From assembly GCF_001017435.1 (NCBI RefSeq), contig NZ_CP011371.1:6412148-6476147 (forward strand): a DNA stretch of 64,000 nucleotides, in the 5' to 3' direction. The DNA comes from Caldimonas brevitalea (GTDB lineage: Bacteria; Pseudomonadota; Gammaproteobacteria; Burkholderiales; Burkholderiaceae_C). The notes under the pieces were generated by a model that was not told the origin of the DNA, ran no database searches, and saw only the letters and a program-made list of their open reading frames with translations. Made by a program: the position numbers and the translations under genes. Below are positions 52,787-63,299 of this stretch, piece after piece. Numbering within the stretch: position 1 is the stretch's first letter; each line of letters begins with the position of its first letter.

Positions 52787-53563
52787 CTATTCGCCCCGGC
52801 GCTTCTTGCGCGCCCGGCCCGCCAGCAGGCGGTCGAACACCGCGTTGGGCAGCACCCGCAGCAACTTCGTGACGATGGCCATCTGCCACGGAATGACACG
52901 GTAGCTCGCGCCCGCGTCGATGGCGCGGAAGGCGCGCTCGGCAAACGCGTCGGCGCTCAGCAAGAAGGGCATCGAATACGGATTCTCGCGAGTGAGCGGC
53001 GTGTCGATGTACCCCGGTGCGATGGTGACCACCTTGACGCCGGACGGGCGCAACTCGCCTCGCAGGCTTTCGCAGTAGTTGACCACCGCCGCCTTGCTGG
53101 CGCAGTAGGCGCCGTGACCGGGCAGGCCGCGGATGGCGGCCACGCTGGCGATGCCGACCAGCGCACCCGAGCGGCGTTGGCACATCGGTGCGACAAACGG
53201 ATGAAAGGTCGCGGCCATGCCGAGGTTGTTGGTCTCGTAGGTCGCGCGGATCACCTCGAGATCGTCGTACTGCGCGGTGTCCACCCCGACGCTGATGCCG
53301 GCGTTGGCGATCACCACGTCGGGCACGCCCTGGCGCTCGATACAGGCACGGCCGGCCGCGGTGATGCTCTCGATGTTGCGCACGTCCGCTGCATACACGC
53401 CGAAGCGCTGCGCCTCGAACCCCTGCGCCTTGCACCACGACTCGATCTCGGCGGCCCGCCGGGCCACCAGGGCCAGCCGGTAGCCCGCCCGGTAGTAGCG
53501 CGCCGCGAGTGCTTGGCCGATGCCGCTCGAGGCGCCGGTGATGTAGACGAGAGGCAAACTCAT
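52787..53563 (-). CDS. Short-chain dehydrogenase/reductase (SDR)
   Basis: 258 residues. The cofactor motif TGASSGIGQALAARYY, NNAG-like VVIANAGIS and the catalytic Ser (GIASVAAI) and Tyr-x3-Lys (AYCASKAAV) are all in place. The residues after the first strand (ARRAAEIE) suggest NADP(H). The substrate is unknown. Its start overlaps the lptC stop (ATGA), so it is the last gene of the lptC-kdsC-kdsD transcript. Confidence 0.92.
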   Translation of the reverse strand: MSLPLVYITGASSGIGQALAARYYRAGYRLALVARRAAEIESWCKAQGFEAQRFGVYAADVRNIESITAAGRACIERQGVPDVVIANAGISVGVDTAQYDDLEVIRATYETNNLGMAATFHPFVAPMCQRRSGALVGIASVAAIRGLPGHGAYCASKAAVVNYCESLRGELRPSGVKVVTIAPGYIDTPLTRENPYSMPFLLSADAFAERAFRAIDAGASYRVIPWQMAIVTKLLRVLPNAVFDRLLAGRARKKRRGE

Positions 53564-54252
53564 GAGGCAGCAGACGGTGAGGTCGGACGGGCTGGCATGC
53601 TGCCGCGCACCTGGCCTTTCAGCTCCAGCACCCGCTCCTGGTTGTCGTAATACAGCGAAGCGCCTTGCACTTCCACGTCGCCCTGACGCAGCGTGACGGG
53701 CAAGTGCGAGACCACGCGCTCGGTTTCGGTGAACACCTGCAGATACTCGCCGCTGAACTCCAGGCGCTGGTTCTGCGACGTCTTGGGGCCGCTGCCCGCC
53801 TCGCGCACCACGTGGGCCGCGCCCAGCAGCTGGATCTCGCTGCCGTCTCCGTTCGACAAGGCCCGGTTGGCCGTGCCGCGTGTGATCCGGCCCTGCTCGT
53901 CCACCGAGCGCAGCTTCACCTTGTCGATCTCCAGCGTGTCGGTGTCCGGGAAGTGCCGCAGCTCCAGGCCTTCGACCCAGGTGCTGGGCCGCCCTGCGCC
54001 GGTGAAATGCTGCAGCGAGAACTTGGTCATCACGTAGTCGGGCTCGTGCCGCGGTGCAGCTTCGCCCTGCGGGCCGTCGGGTACCGGCGTGTGCTGCACC
54101 AGCCAATAAGTGCCGGCGGCGAGCAGCGCGAGCAGCAGCAGCGGCAGATACCCCGAGACGTCGTCGATCCACCGGCGCCACGATTGCAGCCCCTGGTTCG
54201 ACGGCGCCCCGGCCGGTGCCGCAGCCACCCTGCCCCCCTGCCGCTGCCTCAT
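53560..54252 (-). CDS. lptC: LPS export protein LptC
   Basis: 230 residues from MRQRQGGRVAAAPAG. One N-terminal membrane helix (GYLPLLLLALLAAGTYWLV) anchors a periplasmic beta-jelly-roll with DYVMTKFSLQHFTGAGRP, LRHFPDTDTLEIDKVKL and LYYDNQERVLELKGQVRG. It is a structural component of the Lpt bridge that moves LPS from the inner to the outer membrane. It overlaps kdsC by four bases. No lptA or lptB follows; the SDR gene occupies that place. Confidence 0.9.
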   Translation of the reverse strand: MRQRQGGRVAAAPAGAPSNQGLQSWRRWIDDVSGYLPLLLLALLAAGTYWLVQHTPVPDGPQGEAAPRHEPDYVMTKFSLQHFTGAGRPSTWVEGLELRHFPDTDTLEIDKVKLRSVDEQGRITRGTANRALSNGDGSEIQLLGAAHVVREAGSGPKTSQNQRLEFSGEYLQVFTETERVVSHLPVTLRQGDVEVQGASLYYDNQERVLELKGQVRGSMPARPTSPSAAS

Positions 54253-54827
54253 CCTGTCTGTCCGTCGTCCAGGGTCTCGAGATGGCTGTGCAGAAGGCTG
54301 GCGTAACGCCCCTGGGCGCACAGCAGCAGGTCGCAGAACTCCCGTGCCGCACCGTAGCCGCCACCCGCCTCGGTCACATGGTGCGCCGCTGCCCGCGCCT
54401 CCGCATGAGCACCTGCCGGGGCACAGGCAAACGCGGCACGGACCATCAGCGGCAGGTCCGGCCAGTCGTCGCCGATCACCGCCAGGTGCTCCCAGCCGAG
54501 CTGCAGCTGCGTGAGCACCGCGCGGCCGGCCGCCAGCTTGTCGTGCACACCGTAGTGAGCATGCTGCAACCCGAGGTCCGCCACCCGACGGCGCACCGCC
54601 GGCGAGTCGCGCCCGGTGATCACCACCGGCGTGATGCCGGCCCGCACCAGCAGCTTCAGCCCATGGCCGTCGAGCGTGTTGAAGGCCTTGAAGACCTCGC
54701 CGCTGTCGGCGATGTAGATGCGGCCATCGGTCAGCACACCGTCGACGTCGAACACCGCCGCCCGCACATCTTGGGCGAGCAGCAGCAATTCGGGCGGAAA
54801 ACTCAGATGGGGCCGGATCTCTCGCAT
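54249..54827 (-). CDS. kdsC: 3-Deoxy-D-manno-octulosonate 8-phosphate phosphatase
   Basis: 192 residues. The HAD motif FDVDGVLTDGRI has the two catalytic Asp residues. GITPVVITGRDSPAVRRRV, IGDDWPDLPLMVRAAFAC and the C-terminal EAGGGYGAAREF are typical of KdsC, which removes phosphate from Kdo-8-P in the Kdo pathway for LPS. Middle gene of the operon, between kdsD and lptC. Confidence 0.94.
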   Translation of the reverse strand: MREIRPHLSFPPELLLLAQDVRAAVFDVDGVLTDGRIYIADSGEVFKAFNTLDGHGLKLLVRAGITPVVITGRDSPAVRRRVADLGLQHAHYGVHDKLAAGRAVLTQLQLGWEHLAVIGDDWPDLPLMVRAAFACAPAGAHAEARAAAHHVTEAGGGYGAAREFCDLLLCAQGRYASLLHSHLETLDDGQTG

Positions 54828-54831
54828 GGCC

Positions 54832-55869
54832 TCAGATCACCTTTGCGCGCATCAGATCGTTGAAGTTCAGCGCCCCCACCAACTGCCCGGCGGCATCGAC
54901 CACCAGCACGGAGGTGATGCGAGCCTCTTCCATCAGGTCCGCCGCCTCGACCGCCAGCGCGTCATCGCGCACCTGGCGCGGCCGGAGGGTCATCACGTCG
55001 GCGGCGGTCAGGCCGCGCAGGTCACGGCCCTTCTCGATCTGGCGGCGCAAGTCGCCGTCGGTGAAGATGCCCAGCACCTTGCCCTGGTCGTCGACCACCG
55101 CGGTCGAGCCGAGCCCCTTGGCCGACATCTCGCGCATCATCTCGGTGAACGGTGTGTCCGGCGCCACCCGGGGCACGGCCGCGCCGCCGCGCATCACGTC
55201 GCGCACATGCGTCAACAGCTTGCGGCCCAGTGCGCCGCCGGGGTGCGAGCGGGCGAAGTCTTCTGCCTTGAAGCCGCGCGCGTCGAGCAGCGCGACGGCC
55301 AGCGCGTCGCCCATGGCCAGCTGCGCCGTGGTGCTGGCGGTGGGCGCCAGGTTGAGCGGACAGGCTTCCTTGGCGACCGAGGTGTCGAGCGCGACGTCGG
55401 CATGGCGCCCCAGCGTGGATTCGGGGCGGCCGGTCAGCGCCAGCAAGGGGATGAACAAGCGCTTGAGCACCGGCAGGATGGCGGTCAGCTCGTCGCTCTC
55501 GCCGGAATTCGAGATCGCCAGCACCAAGTCTTGTGCGGTGATCATGCCCAGATCACCGTGGCTGGCTTCGGCCGGGTGCACGAACATCGCCGGCGTGCCG
55601 GTGGAGGCGAGCGTGGCGGCGATCTTGCGTCCGACATGGCCGCTCTTGCCCATGCCCATCACCACCACCCGGCCCTCGCAGCGCAGCAGCAACTGCACCG
55701 CGTCGGCGAAGCTCGGGCCCTGGCGTGACTTCAGTTCAAGCAGCGCGGTCGCCTCGATCTCGAGCGTTTCGCGCGCGAGCGCCACAGCCCGCTCGGGGTC
55801 GAAGGCGATCGGCGGCTTCTGGGACAGCGTACGTTCAGACACAGGGCGCGGGGGTCGATTACGATGCAC
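54832..55869 (-). CDS. kdsD: Arabinose-5-phosphate isomerase
   Basis: 345 residues. SIS sugar-isomerase domain (about 55-200) with VVVMGMGKSGHVGRKIAATL and GTPAMFVHPAEASHGDLGMI. Two CBS domains (about 220-345) are seen in VRDVMRGGAAVPRVAPDTPF and the terminal LVGALNFNDLMRAKVI. It makes arabinose-5-phosphate for Kdo synthesis. The start is a GTG at 55869; another GTG at 55845 begins the more typical SERTLSQK. First gene of the leftward kdsD-kdsC-lptC-SDR operon, 80 bases from the divergent antiporter gene. Confidence 0.93.
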   Translation of the reverse strand: MHRNRPPRPVSERTLSQKPPIAFDPERAVALARETLEIEATALLELKSRQGPSFADAVQLLLRCEGRVVVMGMGKSGHVGRKIAATLASTGTPAMFVHPAEASHGDLGMITAQDLVLAISNSGESDELTAILPVLKRLFIPLLALTGRPESTLGRHADVALDTSVAKEACPLNLAPTASTTAQLAMGDALAVALLDARGFKAEDFARSHPGGALGRKLLTHVRDVMRGGAAVPRVAPDTPFTEMMREMSAKGLGSTAVVDDQGKVLGIFTDGDLRRQIEKGRDLRGLTAADVMTLRPRQVRDDALAVEAADLMEEARITSVLVVDAAGQLVGALNFNDLMRAKVI

Positions 55870-55949
55870 GGATTCTAGGCTTCGGCCGCAACCCCCTGCC
55901 GAGCGCGTCTCGCACTGCTCGGCACAGCCCTTGCAATCCTCGCCTCTCG

Positions 55950-57947
55950 ATGGCCTCGACCCTCGAACTCGTCCTGCTGTATTTGCTGGCCGCCGTGATC
56001 GGCGTCACGGTCTGCCGCACCTTCCGCCTGCCGCCGATGCTCGGTTATCTCGCCGTCGGCGTCCTGATCGGCCCCAACGCGCTGGCGCTGGCGCGCGACA
56101 GTGCCGAGTTCGGCTACCTCGCCGAATTCGGCGTCGTGTTCCTGATGTTCGTGATCGGCCTCGAATTCAACCTGCCCAAGCTCAAAAGCATGCGGCGCAT
56201 GGTGTTCGGCCTCGGGTTCAGCGAGGTCCTGACCACCATGCTGGTGACCGTGCTCGGCAATGCCGCCCTGGCCTGGATCTTCACGATGCTGGGGCGGCAA
56301 TGGAACTTGCCATGGCAGACCGCCGTGGCGCTGGGCGGCGCACTCGCGATGTCCTCCACCGCCATCGTCGTCAAGCTGATGGCCGAGCGCCTCGAACTCG
56401 AAAGCGAACACGGCCGCCGCGTGATGGGCGTGCTGCTGTTCCAGGATCTGGCCGTGGTGCCGCTGCTGGTGCTCATCCCCGCCCTCGGGTCGTCGGCCGA
56501 GGAGCTGGCCCAGGCGCTCGCCTGGGCCACGCTGAAGGCCGCCTTGCTGCTCACCGTGCTGCTGGTCGGCGGGCAGCGGGTGATGCGCTGGTGGCTGACC
56601 CTGGTGGCACGCCGCAAGAGCGAAGAACTGTTCATCCTGAACCTGCTGCTGGTCACCCTCGGGCTTGCCTGGCTGACCGAGCATGCCGGCCTGTCGCTGG
56701 CGCTGGGCGCCTTTGTGGCCGGCATGCTGATCGCCGAAACCGAATACAAGCACCAGGTCGAGACCGACATCCGCCCCTTCCACGACGTGCTGCTGGGGCT
56801 GTTCTTCATCACCATCGGCATGATGCTCGACTGGCGGCTGGTGCTCGAGCAATGGCCGCTGGTGTTGCTGCTGACGGTCGCGCCGGTGGCGTTCAAGTTC
56901 GTGCTCGTCGCGGTGCTGGCCAAGTCCTTCGGCTCGACCACCGGCGTCGCGCTGCGCACCGGGCTCTACCTGGCGCAGGCCGGCGAATTCGGGCTGGTGC
57001 TGCTCAACCTGGCGGCCGAACATCGCCTGGTGACGCCCGACCTGCGCAGTGCGGTGCTGGCTTCGATGGTGTTGTCGATGCTCGCGACGCCGTTCATCGT
57101 GCAGTACAGCAACCGCATCGTGATGCGGTTGTCCGCGAACGACTGGCTGATGCAGTCGGTCGAGATGACCAGCATCGCCAAGCGCGCGATCAACACCGAC
57201 CGCCATGTGATCATCTGCGGCTATGGCCGCAGCGGCCAGAACCTGGCGCGCATGCTGGAGGTCGAGCAGATCCCCTACATGGCGCTCGACCTCGACCCCG
57301 ACCGGGTGAGGCAAGCGGCCGCGGCCGGCCAGAGTGTGGTGTTCGGTGATGCAGCCCGGCTGCAGAGCCTGATGGCGGCCGGCCTGGCCCGTGCCAGCGC
57401 GGTGGTGGTGAGCTACCCCGACACCGCCTCGGCCCTCAAGATCCTGCAACTCGTCCACGAGCACGCGCCCAAGGTGCCGGTGGTGGTGCGCACCATCGAC
57501 GACGCCGACCTCGAGAAACTGCGTGCCGCCGGTGCCGCCGAAGTGGTGCCGGAAGCGATCGAGGGTTCCCTGATGCTGGCGTCGCAGGCTCTCGCGCTGG
57601 TGGGGGTGCCGATGCGGCGCGTGATCCGCCTGGTGCAGGAGCAGCGCGACGCCCGCTACAGCCTGCTGCGCGGCTACTTCCACGGGGCCGACGACGACAC
57701 CGTCGACGAGCGAGAGCAAGCCCGACTGCAGTCGATCACCCTGCCGGCCGGCTCCGCGCTGTGCGGCCAGCCTCTGCTGCATGCCGCGCTGCACGCCATC
57801 GGCGTGTCGGTGGTGTCGGTGCGGCGCGCCCATGGCGGTGTGGTGAGACCCCACGACGAGCTGGTGATGGCACCGGGCGACACGCTGGTGCTGTCGGGCC
57901 GTCCCGAGCCGCTGGCCCTGGCCGAACAGAAGCTGCTGACCGGCTGA
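55950..57947 (+). CDS. CPA2 monovalent cation:proton antiporter with RCK and TrkA-C domains (Kef type)
   Basis: 665 residues. About 12 membrane helices (1-390) carry [47 protein letters not shown] and [17 protein letters not shown] Rossmann RCK_N domain (about 410-525) has [19 protein letters not shown] TrkA-C domain follows (about 580-665). The layout matches KefB/KefC-type K+ efflux or Na+/K+-H+ antiporters. The glutathione-gating partner KefF/G is not encoded nearby. Confidence 0.94.
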   Translation: MASTLELVLLYLLAAVIGVTVCRTFRLPPMLGYLAVGVLIGPNALALARDSAEFGYLAEFGVVFLMFVIGLEFNLPKLKSMRRMVFGLGFSEVLTTMLVTVLGNAALAWIFTMLGRQWNLPWQTAVALGGALAMSSTAIVVKLMAERLELESEHGRRVMGVLLFQDLAVVPLLVLIPALGSSAEELAQALAWATLKAALLLTVLLVGGQRVMRWWLTLVARRKSEELFILNLLLVTLGLAWLTEHAGLSLALGAFVAGMLIAETEYKHQVETDIRPFHDVLLGLFFITIGMMLDWRLVLEQWPLVLLLTVAPVAFKFVLVAVLAKSFGSTTGVALRTGLYLAQAGEFGLVLLNLAAEHRLVTPDLRSAVLASMVLSMLATPFIVQYSNRIVMRLSANDWLMQSVEMTSIAKRAINTDRHVIICGYGRSGQNLARMLEVEQIPYMALDLDPDRVRQAAAAGQSVVFGDAARLQSLMAAGLARASAVVVSYPDTASALKILQLVHEHAPKVPVVVRTIDDADLEKLRAAGAAEVVPEAIEGSLMLASQALALVGVPMRRVIRLVQEQRDARYSLLRGYFHGADDDTVDEREQARLQSITLPAGSALCGQPLLHAALHAIGVSVVSVRRAHGGVVRPHDELVMAPGDTLVLSGRPEPLALAEQKLLTG

Positions 57948-58089
57948 GCCCTGCCCTGCCGCCGTCGCGGCCATGGCATCACCGCCATGGCGGCCGATCG
58001 CGCGACAATCCGCGACACCGGGGCGCACCGCGCCGCTGGTCGTAGTCCCCGCCGACCCTCCAACCACAGCAGCAGCTGCCGCACCGACC

Positions 58090-58629
58090 ATGGACGACCG
58101 CGCCTACATCAAGAGCCACATCCGTACCGTGCCCGACTGGCCCGAGCCGGGCGTGCAGTTTCGCGACATCACGCCGCTGCTGCAAAGCCCCAAGGTGTTC
58201 CGCGTGCTGATCGATCAGTTCGTGCACCGCTACTTCGACACCCGGCCCGACGTCATCGCCGGGCTGGACGCGCGCGGTTTCATCATCGGGTCGGTGCTCG
58301 CTTACGAGCTGAACATCGGTTTCGTGCCGATCCGCAAGAAAGGCAAGCTGCCGTTCACCACCGTCGAAGAAACCTACGAGCTCGAATACGGCTCCGCCAC
58401 CGTCGAGCTGCACACCGATGCCGTCAAGGCCGGCGACAAGGTGGTGTTGATCGACGACCTGATCGCGACCGGCGGCACGATGATGGCCGGCAAACGCTTG
58501 CTGGAACGCCTAGGTGCGCAGGTGATCGAAGGCGCCGCCATCGTCGAACTGCCCGAACTCAAGGGCGCCGAGAAACTCCGTGCCAGCGGCCTGCCGCTGT
58601 TCACGCTGGTGTCGTTCGAAGGGCACTGA
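58090..58629 (+). CDS. apt: Adenine phosphoribosyltransferase
   Basis: 179 residues from [20 protein letters not shown]. The PRPP-binding motif [18 protein letters not shown], the FRDITPLL loop and DARGFIIG are typical of type I PRTases of Apt class. It salvages adenine with PRPP to AMP. It sits 142 bases after the antiporter gene, and an earlier in-frame ATG at 57973 lies in poor coding sequence. Confidence 0.95.
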   Translation: MDDRAYIKSHIRTVPDWPEPGVQFRDITPLLQSPKVFRVLIDQFVHRYFDTRPDVIAGLDARGFIIGSVLAYELNIGFVPIRKKGKLPFTTVEETYELEYGSATVELHTDAVKAGDKVVLIDDLIATGGTMMAGKRLLERLGAQVIEGAAIVELPELKGAEKLRASGLPLFTLVSFEGH

Positions 58630-58653
58630 AGTGCCGCGGCAGTGGCCGGCGCG

Positions 58654-59121
58654 TCAGGCCATCGGCATCTGACGGGCCAGCATCGCCTGCATGCGGGCCG
58701 TCATCACGGCACCCGCGGCACGCAACAGTTCGAGCGCGATCGGTGGCACTCGCAGCGCCAGTTCGTCGAAACGGGGCAGGCGCAAGGCCCAGATCACCCC
58801 CGGGGTCATCGCCTCGACATTGGCCGCACGGCCGCAGTCGGCGAACAAGCTGGGCTCGCCGAACACCGCCCCCGGGCGCAGGATGGCCACCTTGGTCGAG
58901 CCCGGCGTGGCGCCGCTGACATAGACCTGCATCGAGCCCTGGGCCAGGAAGTACATGGTGCGGTCGTGGTCGCCCTGGCGGATCACGAGGTCACCGGTGC
59001 GCACATCGTGGCGCGTGAGGTACTGCGAGATGGTGCGCCACTGCTGCACGTCGAGACGCGGACGGAACGCATCCTCGGTGTTGAGCGACTGGATCGCGAT
59101 GACCAGCTGGTCGAAGTTCAT
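58654..59121 (-). CDS. Cyclic-nucleotide-binding (Crp/Fnr-like) domain protein without HTH
   Basis: 155 residues, essentially one cNMP-binding beta-barrel. VIRQGDHDRTMYFLAQGSMQVYV and GAVFGEPSLFADCGRAANVEAMTPG contain the phosphate-binding cassette with Glu and Arg (GEPSLF...CGRAA). A short C-terminal helix replaces the DNA-binding domain of Crp. It may be a stand-alone ligand sensor that binds another protein. It converges on apt, and its 5' side faces mnmE. Confidence 0.85.
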   Translation of the reverse strand: MNFDQLVIAIQSLNTEDAFRPRLDVQQWRTISQYLTRHDVRTGDLVIRQGDHDRTMYFLAQGSMQVYVSGATPGSTKVAILRPGAVFGEPSLFADCGRAANVEAMTPGVIWALRLPRFDELALRVPPIALELLRAAGAVMTARMQAMLARQMPMA

Positions 59122-59275
59122 CTCGAGTTCCCTCTACTGACTGCTTTACTGACGTGCGATGGCACCGCCCGCGCGGCCACCCCTCCTACCGTGGGGCGAT
59201 TATGGGGTCAGGGTCAAGCCGTCACAATGCCGGCGCCCTGCCATCCCCCCTGAATCGGCGCTCCGCCGGCGTGAT

Positions 59276-60664
59276 TTATTTGCCGATGCAGAACCGGCTG
59301 AAGATCTCGCCGAGCAGGTCGTCGGCGCTGAACTCGCCGGTGATCTCTCCCAGCGCGTTGTGGGCCAGCCGCAGCTCCTCGGCAAACAAGTCGAGCGCGT
59401 GGTCGGACACCGCGGCGTGCTCGGCCGCGACCTCGAGGTGGGCCGCCGAGCGTCTGAGTGCCCGCACATGTCGCTCACGCGCAATGAACACGCCCTCGGG
59501 CTGCGCATGCCAGCCGGCCAGCTCCAGCAGCAGCGCCCGCAATGCGTCGAGCCCTGCCCCTGTCTTGGCCGACAGCGCGACGGCCCGCTCGCCGTCGCGC
59601 TTCGGCACCGGCAGGCCCCGGTCGACCTTGTTGAACACGTGCACCAGCCGGGCGCCTTGCGGCAGCCGCGCCAGAATGTCCGCCTCGCCGGCGTCGTAGC
59701 CGGGCTCACCGAGCCGGGTCAGGTCGTGCAGGAACAGCACCGCGTCGGCGGCCGCGATCTCGGCCCAGGTGCGGGCAATGCCGATGCGTTCGACCTCGTC
59801 GGTCGCCTCGGCGTCCGAGCGCAGCCCGGCCGTGTCGATCACGTGCAGCGGCACGCCGGCGATCTGGATCGTCTCGCTCACCTTGTCGCGCGTCGTGCCG
59901 GGAATGGGGGTGACGATGGCAAGTTCCGCCCCGGCCAGCGCGTTCAGCAGCGAACTCTTGCCCACGTTGGGCTGCCCGGCCAGCACCACCTTGATGCCCT
60001 CGCGCAGCAGCGCACCCTGGCGCGCCCGGTCGAGCACGCCGTCCAGCGTCTCCCGGATGCGCCGCAGCTGTCCGCGGGCGTCGGCCTTTTCGAGGAAATC
60101 GATCTCCTCTTCGGGGAAGTCGAGCGTGGCCTCGACCAGCATGCGCAGGTGCACGATCTGGTCACGCAGCGTGTGCACCTGCTGCGAGAACGCACCACTG
60201 AGCGAGCGGCTGGCGGAGCGGGCGGCCGCTTCCGTGCTGGCGTCGATCAAATCGCCGACCGCCTCGGCCTGCGCCAGGTCGAGCTTGTCGTTCAGGAAAG
60301 CGCGCTGGGTGAACTCGCCGGGCTCCGCGATGCGCAAGGCCGGCAACAGCGATTGCGCCACCTCGAGGCAACGCGCCAGCAACAGTTGCAGCACCACCGG
60401 GCCGCCGTGCGCCTGCAGCTCCAGCACGTCCTCGCCGGTGTAGGAATGGGGGGCCGGGAAGTACAACGCCAGCCCATGGTCGATCGGCTGCCCCTCGGCG
60501 TCGCGCAACGGCAGGTAGGTGGCGTGCCGGGGTTGCAAACGCACGCCCAGCAGAGCCTCGACATAGGGCCCGAGTTGGCGACCCGACACCCGCACGATGC
60601 CGACGGCCCCGCGGCCCGGCGCTGTGGCGATGGCGACGATGGGGTCGTGATGGCGGCTCAGCAT
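59276..60664 (-). CDS. mnmE: tRNA modification GTPase MnmE
   Basis: 462 residues. The N-terminal domain binds 5-formyl-THF ([20 protein letters not shown]). The helical domain holds the GTPase domain, with G1 [14 protein letters not shown], the DTAGLR switch II, an FNKVD G4-type motif and the C-terminal catalytic-cysteine tag FCIGK at 458-462. With MnmG (23985-25970) it installs the cmnm5 group on wobble U34. It is the last gene of the leftward rpmH-rnpA-yidD-yidC-mnmE unit. Confidence 0.97.
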   Translation of the reverse strand: MLSRHHDPIVAIATAPGRGAVGIVRVSGRQLGPYVEALLGVRLQPRHATYLPLRDAEGQPIDHGLALYFPAPHSYTGEDVLELQAHGGPVVLQLLLARCLEVAQSLLPALRIAEPGEFTQRAFLNDKLDLAQAEAVGDLIDASTEAAARSASRSLSGAFSQQVHTLRDQIVHLRMLVEATLDFPEEEIDFLEKADARGQLRRIRETLDGVLDRARQGALLREGIKVVLAGQPNVGKSSLLNALAGAELAIVTPIPGTTRDKVSETIQIAGVPLHVIDTAGLRSDAEATDEVERIGIARTWAEIAAADAVLFLHDLTRLGEPGYDAGEADILARLPQGARLVHVFNKVDRGLPVPKRDGERAVALSAKTGAGLDALRALLLELAGWHAQPEGVFIARERHVRALRRSAAHLEVAAEHAAVSDHALDLFAEELRLAHNALGEITGEFSADDLLGEIFSRFCIGK

Positions 60665-60754
60665 GTCGAGGTGATTGTGCTACTGCAGAAAGACACACGC
60701 CCCGCGCCTTGCGGCCGCGGGGCGTGACGGGTCGCAGGCCCCGCAGGGCGCCGC

Positions 60755-62449
60755 TTACTTGTTGACGCCCAGCTGCTTGTTGATCACCCACTGCTGGGCG
60801 ATCGACAGGACGTTGTTCGTCACCCAGTACAGCACCAGGCCGGCCGGGAAGAAGAAGAACATCACCGAGAACACCAGCGGCATGATCCACATCATGCGGG
60901 CCTGCACCGGGTCCGGCGGCGTCGGGTTGAGCCAGGTCTGCAGCAGCGTCGAGGCGGTCATCAGCAGCGGCAGGATGAAGAACGGATCTTTCACCGACAG
61001 GTCTTCGATCCACAGGATCCACGGCGCGTTGCGCATCTCGACCGACGACAGCAACACCCAGTACAGCGCGATGAACACCGGGATCTGGATCATGATGGGC
61101 AGGCAGCCGCCCAACGGGTTGACCTTCTCCTCTCGGTAGATGCGCATCATTTCCTGCTGCATCTGCTGGGGCTTGTCCTTGTAGCGCTCGCGCAGCTCGG
61201 CCACGCGCGGCGCCACCACCTTCATCTTGGCCATCGACTTGTAGGCCTTGGCGTTGAGCCAGAAGAAGGCCGCCTTCAGCAGCACCACCAGCGCCACGAT
61301 GGCCCAGCCCCAGTTGCCGATCTTCGAATGCAGGAAGTCGAGCAGCGCGAACAGCGGCTTGGACAAGATGGTGAACCAGCCGTAGTCCTTCACCAGCTCC
61401 AGCCCCGGGGCCAGCAGTTCGAGCTTCTTCTCTTCCTGCGGGCCGATGTAGAGCGTGGTGTCGACGCTCTGCGTGGCGCCGGGTGCCACGCTGGGCAGCG
61501 GCTGCACCATCGCGACCGAGTACAGGTTGGACGCCACCTTGGCGGTGCGGAACTCGCGCGGCGCCGGCTGCGTGTTCAGCCAGGCCGACACGAAGTAGTG
61601 CTGCACCATCGCCACCCAGCCGTTGTTGGCCGCGGGCGGGGTCTCGGCCTGACCCTTCTCGATGTCCTTGAAGTCGATCTTCTGGAACTTGGTGGTGTCG
61701 GTGAACGCCGCCGGGCCGGTGAAGGTCGAGTAGAAGCTCGATTCGCCCGGGGGCGGGTTGCCGTCGCGCACCAGTTGCAGATAGAGCTGCGGCTCGCGCG
61801 GCTGGTCGCTTGTGTTGACCACCTCATGCTTGACCGCGATGGCGTAGCTGCCACGCTCGAAGGTGTAGGTCTTGCGGTACTGCAGACCGTTCACCGGGGC
61901 CGACTCGAGCACCAGACGCAGGTCTTTCTGCCCCTCGGCCAGCGTGCGTTCGCCCGGCAAGGCGGTCATGGGCGTCAGGTGGTTCGGGAAGGCGCCGCCG
62001 TTGTCTTGGCGGTTGACGAGACCCGTCTGTGCGAGATAGACGCGGTCGGCCGACTGGTCGAGCAGGGTCACCTTGCGGGTCGGGTCGATCTGGTCGTCGA
62101 ACCGCAGCAGCTCGACACGGCTCACCGTGCCGCCTTGCGTGTCGACCACCAGGCGGTAAACGTCGGTGGTGATGGTCACCTTCTCGGACGACGACGCCGG
62201 CGCCGGGGTCTGCGCCGCGATCGCGTTGGCACCGCTGCCGGTGGCCGCCGGCACGCCTGCGACCGGCGCCGGGACTCCGGCGACGCCGGCAGAAGCGCCA
62301 GGGGCCGATGCCGGCGCCGTGGACACCGTCGCGGGCGGCGCCGGCGTGAACATCGAGGGCTGGCCGTTGTGCTTGTTCCAGGCGTCCCACAGCAGGACGA
62401 GAGACATCGTGAACACCACCCAGAGGATGGTGCGGCGCATATCGGTCAT
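60755..62449 (-). CDS. yidC: Membrane protein insertase YidC
   Basis: 564 residues. The N-terminal membrane helix (ILWVVFTMSLVLLWDAWN) is followed by a low-complexity Ala/Pro segment (about 33-85) and the large periplasmic beta-supersandwich. The C-terminal five-helix insertase core has KSMAKMKVVAPRVAELRERY, the groove segment MRIYREEKVNPLGGCLPIMIQ and the final ILSIAQQWVINKQL. It inserts proteins into the inner membrane with or without SecYEG. It overlaps yidD by four bases. Confidence 0.97.
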   Translation of the reverse strand: MTDMRRTILWVVFTMSLVLLWDAWNKHNGQPSMFTPAPPATVSTAPASAPGASAGVAGVPAPVAGVPAATGSGANAIAAQTPAPASSSEKVTITTDVYRLVVDTQGGTVSRVELLRFDDQIDPTRKVTLLDQSADRVYLAQTGLVNRQDNGGAFPNHLTPMTALPGERTLAEGQKDLRLVLESAPVNGLQYRKTYTFERGSYAIAVKHEVVNTSDQPREPQLYLQLVRDGNPPPGESSFYSTFTGPAAFTDTTKFQKIDFKDIEKGQAETPPAANNGWVAMVQHYFVSAWLNTQPAPREFRTAKVASNLYSVAMVQPLPSVAPGATQSVDTTLYIGPQEEKKLELLAPGLELVKDYGWFTILSKPLFALLDFLHSKIGNWGWAIVALVVLLKAAFFWLNAKAYKSMAKMKVVAPRVAELRERYKDKPQQMQQEMMRIYREEKVNPLGGCLPIMIQIPVFIALYWVLLSSVEMRNAPWILWIEDLSVKDPFFILPLLMTASTLLQTWLNPTPPDPVQARMMWIMPLVFSVMFFFFPAGLVLYWVTNNVLSIAQQWVINKQLGVNK

Positions 62450-62748
62450 GGAGACGACTCGCTGTTAGAGGTGCTTGCCGCGCGGGCCGGACGAGCCTGC
62501 GCCGTGAAGCGGGAAAACAGACGTGGGGGATCGGCCGGCACCGGGTCGGCACCGCCTTCGCACCAGGGTTGGCAACGGCACAAACGCCGCACCGTCAGAT
62601 AACTGCCCGCGGCCGCGCCGTGGCGTTCCAACGCCTGCAGCGCATAAGCCGAGCAGGTGGGATAGAAGCGACAGCTGGCGCCCAACCACGGGCTCAGCAT
62701 CAGCTGATAGCCACGTACCAGCCCCATGAGCGCACGTCGGAGGATCAT
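62446..62748 (-). CDS. yidD: Membrane protein insertion efficiency factor YidD
   Basis: 100 residues. The core LMGLVRGYQLMLSPWLGASCRFYPTCSAY, split here by the length rule into GYQLMLSPWLGASCRF and YPTCSAYALQAL, contains the conserved cysteines of YidD. A following region has CRCQPWCEGGADPVP, the usual CNPWHxGGxDPVP pattern with substitutions. It helps YidC-dependent insertion. It sits between rnpA and yidC, its standard place. Confidence 0.94.
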   Translation of the reverse strand: MILRRALMGLVRGYQLMLSPWLGASCRFYPTCSAYALQALERHGAAAGSYLTVRRLCRCQPWCEGGADPVPADPPRLFSRFTAQARPARAASTSNSESSP

Positions 62749-62783
62749 CGCGGGCCTGTGGAATACAGCATGAGGGTACGCCT

Positions 62784-63299
62784 TCAGGGCGACGCCGCAG
62801 CCTTCGGCGGCGGCCCCTGCTTGGCAGCTGCACGCGGCAGAGCCTGCCGCAGCAGCGCGTCGAGTTCATCGCGCGCGGCATGACGCAGCGCGTCAGACGC
62901 AGCGCTGACAAACTGCGCGCGGTCGAAAGTGGCGCGCAAACGCACCACCCAGACCCCGGGAGGCACGGCGGGCCCTTGGCGTTCGAACGCCGCAAACACC
63001 TGACGCTTGAGCAAAGACCGGGTCACGGAACGGCGCGCCCAACGTTTGGGCAGCACCGTGCCGACTTGCGCCACCGGCGCGCGTCGAGCGGTTTGCGCGA
63101 CAGAGACATCCACAAGGCCAGCGGCCTCGGTGCCCACGCCTGTTGACAACTCGTCGGCAGCGGTTGCGTCCGGCGCTTGAGGCGCCAGATCGGTGCCGGG
63201 CACGAAGTGGGCGATAAAGTGCGGGCTGCGGCCTACAACGCCGGCAGAACCGGCGCCCAGGGCGCGTTCAAAGTCCGCTTTTTGCTTGAGACGCCGCAT
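62784..63299 (-). CDS. rnpA: Ribonuclease P protein component
   Basis: 171 residues from MRRLKQKADFERALGAG. The start is set by homology; the frame stays open upstream as far as 63494, into rpmH. PHFIAHFVPG and VGTVLPKRWARRSVTRSLLKRQ carry the conserved core. About 45 residues (DLAPQAPDATAADELSTG and following) are inserted between the central strands. The usual RNR motif reads RSLLKR here, with Asn replaced by Ser. It forms RNase P with the RNA subunit to mature tRNA 5' ends. Confidence 0.93.
   Translation of the reverse strand: MRRLKQKADFERALGAGSAGVVGRSPHFIAHFVPGTDLAPQAPDATAADELSTGVGTEAAGLVDVSVAQTARRAPVAQVGTVLPKRWARRSVTRSLLKRQVFAAFERQGPAVPPGVWVVRLRATFDRAQFVSAASDALRHAARDELDALLRQALPRAAAKQGPPPKAAASP

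Noticed and set aside
55875..58091. 738-codon open frame opposite the Kef-type antiporter
   Set aside because: His/Gln-rich antisense translation; the forward strand has all transporter and RCK motifs.
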